The position numbers and the translations under genes were made by a program. A stretch of 64,000 nt of DNA from Anaerolineales bacterium (lineage in GTDB: Bacteria > Chloroflexota > Anaerolineae > Anaerolineales > Villigracilaceae), in contig JADLBX010000024.1 in the NCBI GenBank assembly GCA_020847435.1, positions 1 to 64,000 of the forward strand. The letters are read 5' to 3'. The notes under the pieces are model-generated. The model worked only from the letters and a program-made list of their open reading frames with translations. It made no database searches and was not told the origin of the DNA. Within the stretch, counting starts at the first letter, position 1, and each line of letters begins with the position of its first letter. Of the stretch, positions 7,414-14,010 are shown one piece after another.

Positions 7414-8205
7414 CTATGGTTTACGCGCGGTGATCTTGGCGCTGTAGACCGCCTTGTAAACCGACTCGGGCGGGTAGGCGCTGACGTCGAGGTTCATTTC
7501 TTTCAACGAGGCGTCAACGGTTGTCTTGTCGAAGTACACGGGGGTGACGGAAATCTCCGTGAAGCCGACCGCTTGCATCATGGCGATGTAATCCTTCGCG
7601 TTCACCGCGCCCGCCACGCATCCCGCCCAGGCTGCGAGGCTGTCGCGCACGGCGGAAGGCAGTTCGCCTTCGGTGACGATATCGCTCACGGCAAATTTGC
7701 CGCGGGGCTTGAGAACGCGGAACGCTTCATTGAATACTTTGGGTTTATCGGGCGAGAGGTTGATGACGCAGTTGGAGATGACAACGTCCACGCTGTCTGA
7801 ATCCACGGGCAGGTTTTCAAGGAATCCCATGCGGAATTCAACGTTGCCGATGTTCAACCGCTTCGCGCTGGACCTGGCGCGTTCCAGCATTTCAGGGGTC
7901 ATATCCACGCCGATGACTTTTCCCGTTTCGCCGACTTGTTTGGCGGCGAAGAAACAGTCCAGTCCCGCGCCCGAGCCGAGGTCGAGGACGGTCTGCCCAG
8001 GCTGGAGCGAGGCAAGCGTGATCGGGTCGCCGCATCCATAACTAACGGCGGATTCGCCTTCAGGGAGGATGGCAAGCAAATCAACAGGGTAGAGGGCGTT
8101 CTCAGTTTTATCGCCGCAGCAGCCGTCGCCGCAGCATGAGGCATTGTTCTTTATTCGCTCGGCGTAATGTTCGCGCACAGCGTCATGGATGGGGGTTTGG
8201 GTCAT
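7414..8205 (-). CDS. arsM: Arsenite S-adenosylmethionine methyltransferase
   Basis: 263 aa from the ATG at 8205, which has its own AAGGAG site; an in-frame ATG eight codons upstream is less likely. The protein shows an N-terminal Cys-rich stretch (C-C-G-D-G-C-C-G-D), a SAM-binding motif V-L-D-L-G-S-G-A-G-L-D, and the two arsenic-binding cysteines in I-S-N-C-V-I-N-L-S and W-A-G-C-V-A-G-A. These are the features of bacterial ArsM, which adds methyl groups from SAM to As(III) in the cytosol. The start codon overlaps the stop of a 28-codon leader frame. Regulation by the ArsR encoded just upstream is supported by a shared operator. Confidence 0.93.
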   Translation of the reverse strand: MTQTPIHDAVREHYAERIKNNASCCGDGCCGDKTENALYPVDLLAILPEGESAVSYGCGDPITLASLQPGQTVLDLGSGAGLDCFFAAKQVGETGKVIGVDMTPEMLERARSSAKRLNIGNVEFRMGFLENLPVDSDSVDVVISNCVINLSPDKPKVFNEAFRVLKPRGKFAVSDIVTEGELPSAVRDSLAAWAGCVAGAVNAKDYIAMMQAVGFTEISVTPVYFDKTTVDASLKEMNLDVSAYPPESVYKAVYSAKITARKP

Positions 8206-8288
8206 TTTGTTCTCCTTGTTCGATTGCATTTGCAGCGCCCGCAGAGTGAAAGTCCGCGGGTGAATAAAAATAGAAATCCGTGCGGCAT
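8202..8288 (-). CDS. 28-aa Cys-containing leader peptide of arsM
   Basis: A short frame with its own AAGGAG site 6 nt before the ATG at 8288. It lies directly downstream of operator 2 and ends in a TGA that overlaps the arsM start (ATGA). The peptide is hydrophobic at first (G-F-L-F-L-F-T), then basic with the cluster C-G-R-C-K-C at residues 16-21. The arsM ribosome binding site is inside this frame, so translation of one should affect the other. It could be a coupling leader, an arsenic-sensing or -binding micropeptide, or chance; the placement of signals makes translation likely, the role is not known. Confidence 0.5.
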   Translation of the reverse strand: MPHGFLFLFTRGLSLCGRCKCNRTRRTK

Positions 8289-8301
8289 GTTTTCTCCTTG
8301 T

Positions 8302-8317
8302 ATAGAAAAATGTCTAT
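8302..8317 (-). promoter_or_regulatory. ArsR-type operator 2 (arsM leader)
   Basis: ATAGA-N6-TCTAT, inside the word TATAGAAAAATGTCTATG. It abuts a TATACA -10-like box and lies 14 bp upstream of the leader-peptide ATG, the same arrangement as at the permease. Confidence 0.75.
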
Positions 8318-8352
8318 GTATCAGCGCAAAAAAAGAGGCGGGGTTGCGGTTC

Positions 8353-8374
8353 GTCGGCGTTAGAGAACGCCGAC
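8353..8374. repeat. 9-bp-arm hairpin after arsR
   Basis: GTCGGCGTT (8353-8361) pairs with AACGCCGAC (8366-8374) around AGAG, four bases after the arsR stop. A near copy (GTTGGCGTT-CTCC-AACGCCAAC) is at 29892-29913. No T tract follows, so it is a repeat element rather than a classic terminator. Confidence 0.65.
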
Positions 8375-8378
8375 TACG

Positions 8379-8690
8379 CTACGCATTGACGGCTTTGACC
8401 ACCGCTTCCGTGACCTTGTTTTCGGGCGCGAACTTGATCATCAACTGCCCGCAGCAAACGGCGATGTTTTCCTGGTTGAGCGAGTAAAAGGTCTGCTTGC
8501 CTTCTTCGCGGATGGAAACCAGTCCCGCGTCGCGCAGAATGGCAAGGTGATGCGAAATCGTCGGCTGGGAGTAGCCGATTTTCTCGACGATCTCGCTGAC
8601 GGAAAGCCACTTGCAGCAGACGAGTTTCATGATGTTCTGGCGCGTCTCGTCCGCGATGGCTTTGGCGAAGAGAACAGGGCTGAGTTTCAT
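8379..8690 (-). CDS. arsR: ArsR/SmtB-family metalloregulatory repressor
   Basis: 103 aa winged-helix protein. The recognition helix is Y-S-Q-P-T-I-S-H-H-L-A-I-L-R-D-A-G-L-V and the wing is I-R-E-E-G-K-Q-T-F-Y-S-L. Two Cys pairs, L-V-C-C-K-W (about residue 24) and A-V-C-C-G-Q (about residue 80), are likely As(III)/Sb(III) ligands; the first is near the metal site used by several ArsR proteins. Binding of metalloid would release it from DNA. Its operator lies between its own -35 and -10 boxes, and the same motif precedes arsM and the permease, so it should control all three. The ATG is only 7 nt from the -10 box and has no ribosome binding site. Confidence 0.92.
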   Translation of the reverse strand: MKLSPVLFAKAIADETRQNIMKLVCCKWLSVSEIVEKIGYSQPTISHHLAILRDAGLVSIREEGKQTFYSLNQENIAVCCGQLMIKFAPENKVTEAVVKAVNA

Positions 8691-8697
8691 GAGGGAT

Positions 8698-8725
8698 ATT
8701 ATATAGAAGATTGTCTATTTGTCAA
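8698..8725 (-). promoter_or_regulatory. arsR promoter with operator 3 between -35 and -10
   Basis: On the minus strand TTGACA (8720-8725) and TATAAT (8698-8703) are separated by 16 nt, both perfect consensus. The operator ATAGA-N6-TCTAT (8703-8718) fills the spacer, so a bound repressor would block polymerase. The -35 box overlaps the last codons of the upstream CPBP gene. Confidence 0.85.
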
Positions 8726-9681
8726 GGGGGCGACCCATCCGTTCCGCCGTGGAAATATTCTGCAAAGACTCCGAGCGCATTCTTACGATATAGGATGAAC
8801 GCCGCAATGATCATCGTCAATGCCAGCCCGATGTTGGCAAGCAGTTGATTTTGAACTACGGCAAAGTACGAGAATGCCGAAGCGGAGTTGTTCATCACGA
8901 TATGCGCGAGGGATGTGATCCACACACTGCGCGTTGTCACATACACATACGCCAGATAAATGAACGCGCAGAGTGAGCCGATTCCCAGCGCGATGAAATT
9001 CAGAATCAATTCGCCGAGCGGGATGTCGGCGGTCTGCGGGATAACGAGCGCCAGCGGCAAATGCCAGGCGTACCAGATCAGCCCGCCGATCATGAGCGCG
9101 ATCCAAGTACGGCAAGATTTATCTTGCCCCCGCAAAACGCAAAATGAATTTTGCGGTACATCCTGCGCGACGCGATCCAGCGCGGGGAACATGAAGCCGC
9201 GATGACCGAACTCTTCGCCGAAGCCTGTGATGAGTCCAGGAATAATGTTGAAGACGGTCAGCCCGCCGATGAAGTAGATCAAGAGCATCGTCTGCGGCGT
9301 GAAGCCAGGCGGCAGACTCGCTTCCATATCCTGACCGACAGCGGCGAACTGCGCCGAGAGGCGCATCAAAAACTCCTGCCCTGTGAAGTCCCAGCGGATC
9401 GCGCCGCAGAGCGTGAAGAAAACATACGACAGCGCGGTGATGCCCAGCGAGACCAGCCAGAATTTTCCGTAGTCGCGCAGCCGCCCGAAACGCAGGTTGG
9501 CGTCTGTGAATTTCTTCTCGTAGAAGAACATGCGCGTGACCAGCGCGGCGAGCGCGGGCGTGAGCATGTATCCCTGCGCGAGGTACATCCCCTGCTCGCC
9601 GAGCGTTTTTGCTCCGACGATGAATCCTGCGCAAAGCGTTATCAGAATGATAAAGTAGATGATCAGCGGTTTGTGTTTCAT
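8722..9681 (-). CDS. CPBP-family intramembrane protease with an in-frame palindrome insert
   Basis: 319 aa, multi-pass membrane protein. It has the CPBP motifs E-E-F-G-H-R-G-F-M-F-P (EExxxR), W-Y-A-W-H-L-P (motif two His) and L-A-H-I-V-M-N-N (motif three His). These proteins cleave peptides within or near the membrane; in bacteria many are linked to bacteriocin immunity or secretion of small peptides, but the substrate is unknown. About residues 174-192 (V-P-Q-N-S-F-C-V-L-R-G-Q-D-K-S-C-R) are encoded by two small palindromes of the family dispersed through this window, and lie in a loop between motif one and motif two. AGGAA precedes the ATG. Confidence 0.88.
   Translation of the reverse strand: MKHKPLIIYFIILITLCAGFIVGAKTLGEQGMYLAQGYMLTPALAALVTRMFFYEKKFTDANLRFGRLRDYGKFWLVSLGITALSYVFFTLCGAIRWDFTGQEFLMRLSAQFAAVGQDMEASLPPGFTPQTMLLIYFIGGLTVFNIIPGLITGFGEEFGHRGFMFPALDRVAQDVPQNSFCVLRGQDKSCRTWIALMIGGLIWYAWHLPLALVIPQTADIPLGELILNFIALGIGSLCAFIYLAYVYVTTRSVWITSLAHIVMNNSASAFSYFAVVQNQLLANIGLALTMIIAAFILYRKNALGVFAEYFHGGTDGSPP
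9107..9159. repeat. Palindrome pair inserted in frame in a CPBP gene
   Basis: GGCAAGAT-TT-ATCTTGCC (9111-9128) and CGCAAAAT-GA-ATTTTGCG (9138-9155), bounded by GTAC on both sides (9107-9110, 9156-9159). The reading frame of the protease continues through it. Confidence 0.88.
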
Positions 9682-9694
9682 TTTAAGTTCCTAT

Positions 9695-9723
9695 TTCATC
9701 CCCGCGCGCACGGCGGGGATGAA
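9695..9723. repeat. 11-bp-arm hairpin upstream of a CPBP gene
   Basis: TTCATCCCCGC (9695-9705) pairs with GCGGGGATGAA (9713-9723) around a 7-nt loop. It lies in the short gap between the 89-aa gene and the CPBP gene at 9681; it may separate their messages. Confidence 0.6.
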
Positions 9724-9739
9724 CGTGGCGAACAGAGTG

Positions 9740-10009
9740 TCAGTCAAATTTTATCTCCATCCGCCGAACGGAAACCAACACGATTCCCATGCCATGCAGG
9801 CGGCGGATCAGACCGACCAAGCCAGCCTGATCCATGACAACGTTCGAGAAAGTGGTCACTTCGGTATCATCCGCCAGCGTTTCGGAGCGGGCTTCGGCTT
9901 CGCCGAACCAACTTCGCCACGAGTCGTCCGCCCGACCGTAGAGCTTGATCTCGTATGTGTTTTGCGAATTCAAACCGATGTGTTGCGGCATATCGAATCC
10001 TTGACTCAT
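9740..10009 (-). CDS. Conserved small protein of unknown function
   Basis: 89 aa, starting at the ATG at 10009 that overlaps the stop of the CPBP gene upstream (ATGA), so the two are translated together. The sequence has Y-E-I-K-L-Y-G-R-A-D-D-S-W-R-S-W-F, then V-T-T-F-S-N-V-V-M-D-Q-A-G-L-V-G-L and a closing G-I-V-L-V-S-V. I recognise this as a family of roughly 80-residue soluble proteins common in Actinobacteria and Chloroflexi (pattern YEI..G....W..WF...DQA.L.G.L), often beside membrane proteins; I know of no assigned function. Confidence 0.65.
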   Translation of the reverse strand: MSQGFDMPQHIGLNSQNTYEIKLYGRADDSWRSWFGEAEARSETLADDTEVTTFSNVVMDQAGLVGLIRRLHGMGIVLVSVRRMEIKFD

Positions 10010-10836
10010 GCCAGACCGAGAACGAGTCCCAGAATCAGAAACAGGAAGAACACGCTCTGTCCCGAGTGAATGATGATCGGGAACCAGTTGGAGCGAAAGC
10101 GTTTGCCCGAAAAGGCAAAGATCAAGTCCGCTGGAAGCGTCGCCAGAAAACCCCAGGGTTGGTGAAGGTGATAAAAAGAAAACATCACGCCGTTCGCCAC
10201 CCAGTCCCATTTGCCGAAGGCGCCTTCCATCTTGGGCAACAACACACCGCGAAAAAGAAATTCTTCGCCAAGAAATGTGTTGAACAATGCGCTCACCGCG
10301 AACAGCGCTAGCAATCCCCACGCGCCGACCAGTTGCGCGCGCATTTCAGGCGTGAACATCGCCGCCATATCGTAGCCCTCAGGCTCGGCAAGGAAGGGAA
10401 AGATTCCCGTCCAAACATTTACGAGCGTGGAACGCAAGCCGATCTCCAGCGCGGCGACGAGGACGATCAACGGGATGAGCCACCACCACAGGGACTTCTT
10501 CGGCTCCCCGCTTCGCGCCGACTTAGGATGATTCAGCCAAAACCGTCGGCTGATCGCCCCTGGACGGATGTTCCCCTCTTCGCGATAGAGAATGATCATC
10601 GCCAGCGCGAACTGCCAGACCAACCCGACCGTGAACAATTTCATGCGAAGCAGACCCGCATCCAGCGGCAGGAGTCCCGCGCTGAGGGCAGGATATGCCA
10701 CCCAGCCCAGCAATCCCATCGGCACGGCGGCGGCAAGCCAGATCGCAAGAATCTGCCAGAGGGTGTATTGACTCGTTTTGTGAGTTGTCGAAATTTCCTG
10801 CATTTGATTCGTTGAAGTAATTTCCTGTGTTGACAT
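10006..10836 (-). CDS. CPBP-family intramembrane protease, tandem copy A
   Basis: 276 aa. Motif one is E-E-F-L-F-R-G-V-L-L-P-K, motif two F-S-F-Y-H-L-H-Q-P-W, and the last helix region carries P-I-I-I-H-S-G-Q. The N-terminus is a soluble Ser/Thr-rich stretch before S-Q-Y-T-L-W-Q-I-L-A-I-W. It is a paralogue of the next gene: both share the opening Q-I-L-A-I-W, G-N-I-R, G-K-W-D-W-V-A-N-G and the identical end G-L-V-L-G-L-A. An AAAGGA site precedes the ATG, and the 89-aa gene is coupled downstream. Confidence 0.88.
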   Translation of the reverse strand: MSTQEITSTNQMQEISTTHKTSQYTLWQILAIWLAAAVPMGLLGWVAYPALSAGLLPLDAGLLRMKLFTVGLVWQFALAMIILYREEGNIRPGAISRRFWLNHPKSARSGEPKKSLWWWLIPLIVLVAALEIGLRSTLVNVWTGIFPFLAEPEGYDMAAMFTPEMRAQLVGAWGLLALFAVSALFNTFLGEEFLFRGVLLPKMEGAFGKWDWVANGVMFSFYHLHQPWGFLATLPADLIFAFSGKRFRSNWFPIIIHSGQSVFFLFLILGLVLGLA

Positions 10837-10903
10837 GATGTTTTTCCTTTTTGCTTGATTAAGCGTAGTTTCTACTCTCTTGCCTTACGCGTCTAATTTT
10901 TGC

Positions 10904-11731
10904 TTATGCCAATCCGAGAACGAGTCCCAGGATTAAAAAGCCGAAGTAAAACGCCTGCCCGTTGTGGAGGATGATGGGGAACCAGTTGCAGTGATAATGC
11001 TTGGCGGAGAACGCCATCAACCAGCCGAACAGGATATTGACAGGGATGGTCCACGGCATCTGGAGGTGATAAACGCCAAAGATAAAGCCGTTGGCGACCC
11101 AATCCCATTTGCCAAAGAGTCCGTTCATCTTAGGCAGCAACACGCCGCGGAAGAGGAATTCCTCGCTCAGGAAGTTGTTGAACAGCGACGTGACCACAAA
11201 TAGGGCGAAGAAGTTCCATGCGCCAACCCAGCGAGCCTGCATCTCAGGGGCAAACAAGGCATCCAGACTGCGGCTGGGTGGTTCCGCCAGAGATGGGAAG
11301 AGGTTTGTCCAGGCTTCGGTGAGGAAGGGCGCAAGCCCAAGTTCCAATGCGACGGTCAGAAGCATCAGCGGGATGAGCATCCACCACAAGCGGTTATCTT
11401 TCCGTCCCGTTCTCGGTGAGATCGGGTTGTTCAACCAGAAGCGGCGGCTGATGGTTGCCAGCCGAATATTCCCTTCTTCCCGATAGAGGATGAACATCGA
11501 GAGCGCAAACTGCCAGACCAGCCCGAGGAGATCCAATTTCATCCACAGCAGACCCCTGTCCACAGCGGGGAGTCCCTGACTCAAAGACGGGTGTACCAGC
11601 CAGCCCAGCAATCCCATCGGCGCGGCGGCGGCGAACCAGATGGCAAGGATTTGCCAGAGGGCGTATTGACTCGTTTTGGTAGTTGAATGCTCTTGAGAGT
11701 TGCTCGTTGAAATAACTGATTGGGTTGTCAT
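10904..11731 (-). CDS. CPBP-family intramembrane protease, tandem copy B
   Basis: 275 aa, paralogue of the gene at 10006-10836 with the same length and order of motifs: E-E-F-L-F-R-G-V-L-L-P-K, F-G-V-Y-H-L-Q-M-P-W and P-I-I-L-H-N-G-Q. An AAGGAG site precedes the ATG. The 67-bp gap to copy A carries no terminator, so the two may be on one transcript. The pair arose by tandem duplication and then diverged, mostly in the loop between helices where copy A has G-E-P-K-K-S and copy B has G-R-K-D-N. Substrate unknown. Confidence 0.88.
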   Translation of the reverse strand: MTTQSVISTSNSQEHSTTKTSQYALWQILAIWFAAAAPMGLLGWLVHPSLSQGLPAVDRGLLWMKLDLLGLVWQFALSMFILYREEGNIRLATISRRFWLNNPISPRTGRKDNRLWWMLIPLMLLTVALELGLAPFLTEAWTNLFPSLAEPPSRSLDALFAPEMQARWVGAWNFFALFVVTSLFNNFLSEEFLFRGVLLPKMNGLFGKWDWVANGFIFGVYHLQMPWTIPVNILFGWLMAFSAKHYHCNWFPIILHNGQAFYFGFLILGLVLGLA

Positions 11732-11788
11732 TTGATTTCTCCTTATCCAAGAGTATTGTGCGAATGATAGGTTTGGCGCAAACGCGCT

Positions 11789-11810
11789 TGCAAAGTGAAC
11801 TTTGCAGTAC
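11789..11810. repeat. Small palindrome with GTAC
   Basis: TGCAAAGT-GA-ACTTTGCA (11789-11806) followed by GTAC, between the CPBP copy B start and the hydrolase stop. Confidence 0.8.
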
Positions 11811-11816
11811 GGATTC

Positions 11817-13775
11817 TTAATACCGCCAGCCCAACAAATTCCATTGATTCAAGAACCAGACGAACGCGACCGCGGCGACAGTCACCAACGTGAAATAGAT
11901 TCGGAAGGCGGCGCCCCAATAGCGATCTTTCCAGGCAAGCGCTGCATAGACCAACGCGGCGACGGTCAACACGGCGGAGAGGACGCCCAATCCCAGTGTG
12001 ACCTTGTAGGCGAACGGGATGCCGAAGACGATCTGCTCGCCCCAGATCACGTTACCGACGATGAACAACAAGTTGAGAACGCTGATCCCGACGATCAAGG
12101 CAGAGGCGGCGCGCCAAGGCTTCGGGTTAGCGACCAGCCGTCGGTTGCGAAAGAAGCGGGTCAACGTCACAGGCAACACAGATAGAAACAGCAGGAGACA
12201 CGTCATCAGCAAAGGCATGTTGAATCCGAGCGTTTCGTACCACTTTAATTTTTCGAACGACATCATCGGGGTGTAGTCGGTGAAGAGGTAGGCGATGTGC
12301 CCCTGATCGTCTGCGCGGAATGCCATGTGGAAGGGACCGTCCACCTGACGGAAGTACAGCGGCTCTTCTTCGACGATGCGCCATTCGCCGAACGGCGACT
12401 TGAGCAGTAACGTGCCGTCGCCAGGATTCGTGACGTCAATGGTCGGACCCATGAGTGCGAAATATTTTTCGAATGTGGTGTAGGAACTCATCGTCCATTT
12501 GTATGCGCCCGTGAAGCGATCCGCGCGTTCCGCAAAATCGACGGGAGGTTGGATCGGCGCGACGGCAGGCGCGGGATAGTAATGATCGAAGAACGCTCTC
12601 TGAAACCCAAAGTGTTGTCGGTTGAGTTCGCCCGCGCCGAGGCTGTTGTATGCCACGAACACGCCCAGATTCTGTTCGGGCAAAAGCAACAGCATGGATT
12701 CCATCGGCTCGCCGCTGCCGCTGTGACCGAGCGCGCGCTGACCGTTATCGTCGAACTCAAAAAATCCGTAGGCGTTGCCTAGAATGCGCGGGTCGGGAGC
12801 GAATAATGTCTCGTGCATTTGCTGAGCCGTCTCTTCTTTTAAGATGCGTATCTCGGATGCGGCGTCGCCATAAAATCCGCTTTGCAAGTGCATGATCATG
12901 AAGCGCGCCATGTCTGAAGCCGAGGCGCGCATCACGCCAGCGGGGAAGAGGTCTTCGGGGCTAAGCAATTGCGGAAATACTTGATACGCGCCCTCGTCGT
13001 ACAGATAGCCCACGGATTCTTGCGCGCGTAATTCGGGCGGCGTGGGCGATTGAGCGGTTGTGTTTGTCATGCCCAGCGGATTCAGGATTTGTCCCTGCAC
13101 GTATTCGCTGAAGGATTGTCCCGAGACCCGCGCCACGATGTACCCCGCCAGCGCGGCGTTGTAATTCGAATACGCCGCAACTTCCCCAGGCGGACGAACC
13201 CGCGCGGGGATGTGAGACGCCAGCCATGCGCGCGGCGGCGCCAGGCTTTCTGCATACAATGCCACCAGCTCGGCGTGAAGGTCTTCGAAGCCCGATGTAT
13301 GAGTCATCAAATGCTTCAAGGTGATGGGTTGCGGATACGTGTTTGGGATGGAAAAATCGAGATATGTGTTGACGTCGGCGTCGAGATTCAGTTTGCCCTG
13401 TTCGGCGAGTTGCATCACCGCCGTCCACGTGAAGAGTTTTGTGAGCGAACCGATCTTGAACATCGTCGTTTCAGCATCCACGGGGATTTTGTTTTCCACA
13501 TCGGCATAGCCGTAGCCTTTGGCGAAAAACAACTGACCATCTTTGACGACTGCGACTGCCGCGCCTGCGATGTGATTCTCTTCCATTTGACGCGCGAGCA
13601 GATCGTCCATGAACGCTTCCAACTCCGCCGCGTCATTCGGACCTTGCGGCTGATTCGGCGAAGCGGATATTTTCTCCCCCGCTGCGACTCCGCTCCGCGC
13701 TGAGGCAGGCGCTACGACCCACAGCAGTAATAGTGCTAGAACTATCAGGCTGGGAAAGAAAAATTTTGTTTTCAT
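11817..13775 (-). CDS. Beta-lactamase-like serine hydrolase with C-terminal membrane domain
   Basis: 652 aa from the ATG at 13775 (preceded by AGAGGAGA); an upstream in-frame start is rejected for lack of a binding site. A signal peptide (K-F-F-F-P-S-L-I-V-L-A-L-L-L-L-W) leads to a class C beta-lactamase/penicillin-binding fold: S-L-T-K (about residue 108, nucleophile Ser and Lys), Y-S-N (about residue 203) and H-S-G (about residue 345). After about residue 490 there are five hydrophobic helices to the end. Such proteins act outside the membrane as D-aminopeptidases, esterases or peptidoglycan-remodelling enzymes; the substrate is not predictable. Confidence 0.87.
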   Translation of the reverse strand: MKTKFFFPSLIVLALLLLWVVAPASARSGVAAGEKISASPNQPQGPNDAAELEAFMDDLLARQMEENHIAGAAVAVVKDGQLFFAKGYGYADVENKIPVDAETTMFKIGSLTKLFTWTAVMQLAEQGKLNLDADVNTYLDFSIPNTYPQPITLKHLMTHTSGFEDLHAELVALYAESLAPPRAWLASHIPARVRPPGEVAAYSNYNAALAGYIVARVSGQSFSEYVQGQILNPLGMTNTTAQSPTPPELRAQESVGYLYDEGAYQVFPQLLSPEDLFPAGVMRASASDMARFMIMHLQSGFYGDAASEIRILKEETAQQMHETLFAPDPRILGNAYGFFEFDDNGQRALGHSGSGEPMESMLLLLPEQNLGVFVAYNSLGAGELNRQHFGFQRAFFDHYYPAPAVAPIQPPVDFAERADRFTGAYKWTMSSYTTFEKYFALMGPTIDVTNPGDGTLLLKSPFGEWRIVEEEPLYFRQVDGPFHMAFRADDQGHIAYLFTDYTPMMSFEKLKWYETLGFNMPLLMTCLLLFLSVLPVTLTRFFRNRRLVANPKPWRAASALIVGISVLNLLFIVGNVIWGEQIVFGIPFAYKVTLGLGVLSAVLTVAALVYAALAWKDRYWGAAFRIYFTLVTVAAVAFVWFLNQWNLLGWRY

Positions 13776-13833
13776 GGATTGCTTCTCCTCTGTGCGTAAC
13801 ATGAATGTTGCGGCACATTCTAGGGCGCAAGCC

Positions 13834-13865
13834 AAAAAAAAGAACCACAGGGATATGTGGTTCTT
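13834..13865 (-). terminator. Terminator hairpin, copy 2 of the shared sequence
   Basis: AAGAACCACA (13840-13849) pairs with TGTGGTTCTT (13856-13865) around GGGATA; the minus strand then has a T run (13834-13841). It is downstream of the LuxR-type gene and shares its sequence with 6119-6149. Confidence 0.85.
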
Positions 13866-13900
13866 CGGTCAAAAAATATGTGGTTAATTTATGTGCGTGA

Positions 13901-14008
13901 GACAAGCTTCAGCTTGTCCCAGTGGCGCAAACGGCGTAATGCAGAGCAAACGGCGCAAACTGAAGTTCCCTGGCACTTGCACGCCAGGGCAAGTGTGCGG
14001 TACGGACA
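13901..14008. repeat. Small palindromes, one interrupted by another hairpin
   Basis: GACAAGCT-TC-AGCTTGTC at 13901-13918. At about 13953 the left half of the CGCAAACT-GA-AGTT unit begins and is broken after AGTT by a hairpin with CCCTGGC/GCCAGGG arms, then resumes as TGTGCGGTAC at the far side. This looks like one repeat placed inside another. Confidence 0.65.
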
Positions 14009-14010
14009 AC

